Source of the DNA: Cellulomonas humilata | GTDB lineage: Bacteria > Actinomycetota > Actinomycetes > Actinomycetales > Cellulomonadaceae | Direction of reading: 5' to 3' | DNA: 64,000 bases | NCBI RefSeq assembly: GCF_030814415.1 | Contig: NZ_JAUSVB010000004.1 | Location: 62,001-126,000, forward strand | Part shown: in pieces, positions 59,914-64,000 of the stretch | Layout: each line of letters starts with the position of its first letter | Position numbering within the stretch: position 1 is the first letter of the stretch | The notes under the pieces: model-generated | What the model saw: the letters and a program-made list of their open reading frames with translations, nothing else | What the model was told of the DNA's origin: nothing | The model's database searches: none | Position numbers and translations under genes: made by a program

Positions 59914-60645
59914 TCACTCGAGAAGGTGGACGGTGTAGGCGACCGCGAAGCCCAGCGTGGTGGCGACCCCGACCCACCGACCGCCCTCCTCGAACGCCTC
60001 GGGCATCATCGTGTCGGCCAGCATCGTCAGGATCGCTCCGGCGGCGAAGGTGAGCACGAACGCGACCGCTCCGGGCGACGACGTCTGGAAGATGGAGTAC
60101 CCCGCCGCCGACGCGAGCCCGGACACGACGGCGATCGCGACCCACATCCATACGATGCGCGACCGGCGCCAACCCGCCGACACCAGGCCGGTCGTCGAGC
60201 CGATCGCCTCGGGCAGGTTCGAGATGAACACCGCGATCAGGTAGGCCAGACCCACCTCGCCGCCGTGGAAGATCGTCAGGCCGATGACCATGGACTCCGG
60301 GATCCCGTCCAGCACCGTCCCGAGCACGATCGCCAGCGGCGAGCCGCTCTGCTGGGCTCCGCCGGCGTCCTTGCGGGCTCCTCCGCCGAACCTGTCGATC
60401 AGCAGGTCGCCGCCGAAGAAGACGAGGCAGCCGGCGAACAGTCCACCGATGAGCGCAGCCTGGCCGCCTCCCTGGTTGCTCGCCTCTTCGACGAGATCGA
60501 ATGCCACCGCGCTGATCAGGACACCGGCACCGAACCCCATGACGAGGCCGATGAGGCGCCGGCTGGTGCGGAACACCAGCGCGAGGACGCCGCCGATCAC
60601 CAGCGAGCTCGCCGCCAGAAGCCCCCACGCGAATGCACCGGCCAC
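59914..60645 (-). CDS. ZIP-family metal transporter
   Basis: A 243-residue protein with about eight helices. The metal-binding helices carry VLDGIPESMVIGL and SNLPEAIGSTTG, the HxxxE-like pairs of ZIP transporters in altered form (Asp-Gly-Ile-Pro-Glu and Asn-Leu-Pro-Glu). It should move zinc or other divalent metals inward. Not adjacent to zur, and no Zur box is evident. Convergent with the deacetylase/GT gene. Confidence 0.9.
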   Translation of the reverse strand: MAGAFAWGLLAASSLVIGGVLALVFRTSRRLIGLVMGFGAGVLISAVAFDLVEEASNQGGGQAALIGGLFAGCLVFFGGDLLIDRFGGGARKDAGGAQQSGSPLAIVLGTVLDGIPESMVIGLTIFHGGEVGLAYLIAVFISNLPEAIGSTTGLVSAGWRRSRIVWMWVAIAVVSGLASAAGYSIFQTSSPGAVAFVLTFAAGAILTMLADTMMPEAFEEGGRWVGVATTLGFAVAYTVHLLE

Positions 60646-60716
60646 CCTGAGACCACCTCCCGAGACGGTCAGCGTGGCACGGTCGGCTCAGCAGCTCCTG
60701 GCCGACCCGCCGCGAG

Positions 60717-61145
60717 CTACGTGGTCGGGGTCTCCGCTGCGCGCTTGATCGAGGCGGCCTCGGTCTCGACGTACCGCCTGGTCAGTGACCGCGTCATCAG
60801 CCAGCCGATCCCCGACATCGGACCGGAGACCGTCAGTGCAAGGGTCAGCCGGCTCCCGTCGGGATGCGGCTCGACGACGTGCGAGGCGGTGACCGTGACG
60901 CCGGGCGAGCTCGACTCCCAGGTGTACGACGACCCGTCACTCAGCTCGGTCACCGTCCACACCGCTGGGGACAGCCGCGGCTGCTGCAACCGGGTTCGGG
61001 AGCCCACAGCCAGCGGTCCGGCGTCCAGACGCTCCACGGTGTCGACCGTCGGGATGCGCTCGGGCCAGCGCTCGACGTCGACGACCACCGCCCAGACACG
61101 CTCGGGCGGCGCCGCGATGGTGACGGCGTGCTGCAGGCCGGGCAT
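60717..61145 (-). CDS. SRPBCC-family protein (polyketide-cyclase-like)
   Basis: A 142-residue helix-grip protein: HAVTIAAPPERVWAVVVDVE, RWPERIPTVDTVERLD, GSRTRLQQPRLSPAVWTVTE and HVVEPHPDGSRLTLALTVSG. These proteins bind hydrophobic ligands; the ligand is unknown. ATG at 61145. It stands alone on the minus strand. Confidence 0.88.
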   Translation of the reverse strand: MPGLQHAVTIAAPPERVWAVVVDVERWPERIPTVDTVERLDAGPLAVGSRTRLQQPRLSPAVWTVTELSDGSSYTWESSSPGVTVTASHVVEPHPDGSRLTLALTVSGPMSGIGWLMTRSLTRRYVETEAASIKRAAETPTT

Positions 61146-61207
61146 GGAGGGAGTCTAGTGACCGCGCTGATCTGCTCGAGCTGCCCCGCGAAGCAGGGTC
61201 CGACCGG

Positions 61208-61816
61208 TCAGGGCTGGCGGGCGGGCACCTCGGTGGTCATGACGCAGTTGCCCTGGCCCTTGGGCCGCTGGTAGTCGAACCCGAGCTGCTCGTACATGGT
61301 CCGCGTCGCGTTGTAGAGGAAGGACGCGGAGGTCTTCTTGCCGGGCGGCAGGTCGTGCGGGTACGACTCCACCAGACCACCCCCCGCGTCGGCGATCAGC
61401 GCGAGCGCGCCCCGCACAGCGACCGACGCCATCCCCTGACGACGGTAGCGACGGTCCACGAACAGGCAGGTGATCCGGAAGTCCGGCCGGCGCTGGACAC
61501 ACTTCTCCCACTCCTTGCGGTGCTGGATGTTCGGCAGCTCCTCGACCGGACCGAACTGCGCCCAGGCGACTGCGACGTCGTCGTCGAACACGACCGCCGC
61601 GTGGGTGCGACCGGCCAGGACGAGCTGCCGCTTGAACTCGCGGTTGCCGATCTCCCGGCGCTCGTCGACGGGGTCGGGGTAGAGGTGGAAGTGGGTGCAC
61701 CAGCACCCGCCCCAGACACCGTTGTGCCGCTCCGCCAGATCCGCATACGCGTCCCAGGTCTGCGGACCGAGCGGTTCGATCCGGTAACCGTCGACCGTGA
61801 GCCCTGCGTCGCCCAT
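61208..61816 (-). CDS. GNAT-family N-acetyltransferase
   Basis: A 202-residue protein. The acetyl-CoA-binding motif is ITCLFVDRRYRRQGMASVAV. The N-terminal segment has VWGGCWCTHFHLYP, a Cys-rich stretch typical of one uncharacterised GNAT subgroup, and the C-terminus is GNCVMTTEVPA. Substrate unknown. ATG at 61816 is chosen; the long frame upstream runs antisense to other sequence and is not supported. Confidence 0.85.
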   Translation of the reverse strand: MGDAGLTVDGYRIEPLGPQTWDAYADLAERHNGVWGGCWCTHFHLYPDPVDERREIGNREFKRQLVLAGRTHAAVVFDDDVAVAWAQFGPVEELPNIQHRKEWEKCVQRRPDFRITCLFVDRRYRRQGMASVAVRGALALIADAGGGLVESYPHDLPPGKKTSASFLYNATRTMYEQLGFDYQRPKGQGNCVMTTEVPARQP

Positions 61817-61875
61817 CCTCGTGACAGTAGTCGTCGGGTCACGGCGGTGCAGCCGTCCGCTGACGGGCTGTCCCG

Positions 61876-63483
61876 CTACGCGAGAGAGCGTTGAAGACTC
61901 GCGGACCCCTTCGCGTCGAGGATCGGCTTGAGCGACTCCGCCAAGAAGCCGGCGAGCTCGCTGCGACCGCCTCCCCCTCCGCTGGCGTGTGCCCGCGCCC
62001 CGTCGATGTGCAGCTGGGTCGCGTCCCGTCGGATGGCGCTCAGCGTGTCCGCGGGGAGGCTGAACAGGATGTCGACGGTCTCGGCTGCGCTGACAGGACG
62101 CTGGGCGTGCGGCAGGGTCGTCGCCTGGTCGAGCGTCAGCGCGGCGACCTCCGGACTCACCCCGAGCGTGTGCCCGAGCGCGGCGAGATCGTGTTGCTGC
62201 GGGGAGATCGGCGGGGCCGGGCGTCGAGGAACAGGAGCGGGCAGCGGTGCACTGAGGAGCGCCGCCATGTCGACGATGCCCGCGCCGTACCGATCCGTGC
62301 GCCACGACGTGGGTGCGACCAAAGGGTCGGCGTCGCCGTGCGTGGTTGCTCTCAGCTCCTCAGGAGCGCGCGCGGTCTTCTGGAGGAGCTCCCTGAACAC
62401 GAGCTGCAACGGCTGCGCATCCCGGTACCTGTCGAGGAGCGTCGAACGACCCCACCTGGCGATCCACAGCGCGGCGGCCGCCGCGACAGCCGGCGCAGCG
62501 TACGACGTCCCCGACCCGGCTTTCGTGATCTCGGTGATCCCGGGGGGCGCAAAATCGGCCACGGCCACCAGGTGGCCCGGAGCGCTGATGTCGATGGAGC
62601 GAGACGCCGTGGTCGGCCCCCACGGGCGATCATCGGGCGCCGATGCGGCGACCGCGATGCATTCGGTGTAGGCCGCCGGGTAGGGCACGACGGGGAACCT
62701 CTGCCCGCCAGCGGCGACGACGACGACGTTGCGCTCCACCGCCCGACGCAGTGCGGCATGCAGAGCCGGCGACGGGAGCCCGCCCAGGCTGATGGAGATG
62801 ACGTCGACGCCGAGGGACGTCAGGTAGTTGATGGACCACACAAGCGCGACCGTGGAGAACTGGACCACGTTGGTCGCGCACCTCACCGGCACCACGGAGT
62901 CGGAGCCGCCGTACCCGAGGACGGGATCCCGTGTCCGCGGGCGAATCAGGTCGTGGTCGTCCGGGCTGCTGACCAGGAGCGATGCCGTGCCCGTGCCGTG
63001 ACCGTCGAAAGGGTCGATCGACTCCACCGGGTCTTCCGCGTCGATCCCACCGGTGAAGGCGTTCCGAGCGCGCGCCAGGTCCAGCGAACCCGTGGGGAGC
63101 TGGCGATGCCGCGCCCATCCCGTATCCGGATGCCCGATGACGACCCGATCGGGCCGGGCTGGAAGAAGTGTGAGCGCCTCCGGCTGCCGCATGCGCTCGC
63201 GCGCCCACGCCGGGTCCCGCGGGGACGGAGTCACGCCGACGGCCTGCTCGGCAAGAGGGTGCCCCGGTGACACGATTCCCTCGACGCCGGCCCACGACAC
63301 CTGGTCCTGGCTGATCAGCTCGTACGCGGCGTCCCATGCTTCTCGACGGCTTGCACCGTCCACGTCCGCGGCGAGGTAGGACGTGTCGGAGGGGCCGCTC
63401 ACCGCGATCTCGTCCCACCCGCCGCTCGCACCGAGCTGAGGCGACGGCGTGTCACCGAGCGCGCACGCTGCCAGCAGCTTCAT
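61876..63483 (-). CDS. Subtilisin-like (S8) peptidase without signal peptide
   Basis: A 535-residue protein. The catalytic triad is Asp120 in HPDTGW, His162 in DGHGTGTAS and Ser327 in GSGTSYAAPA. The oxyanion-hole Asn usually seen in AAGN reads AAGG (VVVAAGGQR, about residue 260), so activity may be altered. No leader peptide is evident, suggesting a cytoplasmic location. The C-terminal ~130 residues are helical with no named domain. ATG at 63483 has GAGGGG upstream. The next gene upstream is cut by the window edge and may be its partner. Confidence 0.88.
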   Translation of the reverse strand: MKLLAACALGDTPSPQLGASGGWDEIAVSGPSDTSYLAADVDGASRREAWDAAYELISQDQVSWAGVEGIVSPGHPLAEQAVGVTPSPRDPAWARERMRQPEALTLLPARPDRVVIGHPDTGWARHRQLPTGSLDLARARNAFTGGIDAEDPVESIDPFDGHGTGTASLLVSSPDDHDLIRPRTRDPVLGYGGSDSVVPVRCATNVVQFSTVALVWSINYLTSLGVDVISISLGGLPSPALHAALRRAVERNVVVVAAGGQRFPVVPYPAAYTECIAVAASAPDDRPWGPTTASRSIDISAPGHLVAVADFAPPGITEITKAGSGTSYAAPAVAAAAALWIARWGRSTLLDRYRDAQPLQLVFRELLQKTARAPEELRATTHGDADPLVAPTSWRTDRYGAGIVDMAALLSAPLPAPVPRRPAPPISPQQHDLAALGHTLGVSPEVAALTLDQATTLPHAQRPVSAAETVDILFSLPADTLSAIRRDATQLHIDGARAHASGGGGGRSELAGFLAESLKPILDAKGSASLQRSLA

Positions 63484-63691
63484 GGCCGGCCCCTCAGGCG
63501 TTCGCACGATCGCGTCGGACCAGGCATCTGTTCGGCGCCCATGCGACCGTCCCCGTCTGCCGTGTGGAAGACCGTTGCAGGGAGTGCCAAGGACTCAGCC
63601 TGCGTTCGTCGAATCTACTCCCGCCGAGCCACAGCCCCGCGGACGAACCCAGACCGGGAACCTGCGGCTCGTGAGCGTCGCCCGATCGACG

Positions 63692-64000
63692 TCAGGGCGC
63701 GGTTCCTGGCGGCGCGGCCTGCTGTGCATGCCAGGCGCTGTTCACACCGGCCAACGCGCGGTCGAGGTCGCCGACGATCTCGCGCAGCACCGGCCAGACC
63801 CTGTTCGGGTCGTTCATCTGCTCTGTGGTGCCCTCGAAGCCGGCCATCTGGTCGTACAGCGATTCCCAGATGCTTCCCGTGATCGACTGCCGAAGCCGAG
63901 CAGCGGACCACCCGATCTTCTGCATCGCCTTGTCGACGACGAGGTCCTGGATCAGGTGCGTGGTCGCGCCGTGCTCCGAGGCCCCTGGCACGTTGACGAT
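63692..64000 (-). CDS. Unknown protein, truncated by the window edge
   Basis: The frame is open through the right edge, so at least the last 102 residues of a longer protein are seen; a GTG at 63991 could also be a start. The visible part is helical (QDLVVDKAMQKIGWSAARLR, WPVLREIVGDLDRALAGVNS) with no family I recognise. It is transcribed toward the subtilase with a gap of about 208 bases in which I see no gene. Confidence 0.55.
   Translation of the reverse strand: MVNVPGASEHGATTHLIQDLVVDKAMQKIGWSAARLRQSITGSIWESLYDQMAGFEGTTEQMNDPNRVWPVLREIVGDLDRALAGVNSAWHAQQAAPPGTAP

Noticed and set aside
57168..60053. A 961-codon open frame overlapping the deacetylase/synthase gene
   Set aside because: Same direction but different frame; composition is Arg/Pro/Ala-rich without motifs, while the chosen frame has full NodB and GT2 motifs.
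59914..60645. The ZIP transporter as a Zur target
   Set aside because: No convincing Zur-box palindrome in the 71-base upstream gap and no proximity to zur.
61876..64000. Assignment of the right edge to a named caspase/TPR-type conflict system
   Set aside because: Only the subtilase and about 100 residues of an unrecognised protein are visible; no caspase, NTPase or TPR motif is present in the window.

Overview
The window is high-GC actinobacterial DNA with GTG starts, overlapping stop/start junctions and dense gene packing. Three large secreted glycoside hydrolases carry family 2 cellulose-binding modules. Two of them have the domain orders I recall for Cellulomonas fimi: GH6-Fn3x3-CBM2 (CbhA/Cel6B) and GH5-Fn3x2-CBM2 (CenD/Cel5A). 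Together with an anaerobic ribonucleotide reductase this points to a facultatively anaerobic, cellulolytic Cellulomonas. I see no tRNA, rRNA, insertion sequence, prophage or CRISPR array, so the window looks like ordinary chromosome with some accessory islands.

Layout. 1-5488 (minus) is the conserved actinobacterial cluster pgsA-like, DUF881, small basic protein, DUF881, garA, ftsR, DUF151, second MerR, with gcvH missing. 5592-8043 holds a CoA-binding protein and a DEAD-box RNA helicase. 8100-17116 is a cellulose island: a sugar-binding/PAS/degenerate-GGDEF sensor, a divergent LacI regulator with operator-like palindromes, a GH6 cellulase and a GH5 cellulase. 17118-19526 holds threonine aldolase, a DUF6328 membrane protein, Zur and HU. 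19672-23497 is a non-homologous end-joining locus with Ku and LigD split into separate ligase and polymerase genes, plus a PHP phosphoesterase coupled to Ku. 23584-28535 holds Dps, an App1-type phosphatase and a GH74 xyloglucanase with its own operator-like sites.

28713-31933 holds mqo, small proteins, an O6-alkylguanine methyltransferase and an ECF sigma factor. 31975-36941 is a tightly coupled run: pirin, YbaK, a response-regulator/thioredoxin-reductase-like flavoprotein, a cyclic-nucleotide-domain histidine kinase and a UBP zinc finger. The last three look like one redox-signalling unit of unknown output. 37083-40017 encodes two partner-switch proteins (PAS-ANTAR-STAS and PAS-SpoIIE-HATPase-STAS). 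40034-43637 is an ECF sigma/anti-sigma pair facing a secreted-repeat lipoprotein. Their divergent promoters share the same TGAACC-N16-CGT pattern, and the -35 elements form a perfect 20-bp inverted repeat. A b561-like membrane protein, a Rieske protein and a 30-residue membrane peptide follow.

43787-48824 holds SHOCT proteins, endonuclease IV, a GH127-type arabinofuranosidase and a CGNR regulator. 48909-52821 holds an EamA transporter, a VOC protein and nrdDG preceded by two NrdR-like boxes 32 bp apart. 53028-57121 holds an AlkD glycosylase, a methyltransferase and two tandem universal stress proteins. 57211-59904 pairs a membrane-anchored Ala/Pro-rich protein with a fused polysaccharide deacetylase-GT2 synthase. 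59914-64000 (minus) holds a ZIP transporter, SRPBCC and GNAT proteins, a leaderless subtilase lacking the usual oxyanion Asn, and a gene cut by the window edge.

No database search was possible. Family names come from motif recognition, and start sites from ribosome-binding-site spacing and stop/start overlaps.
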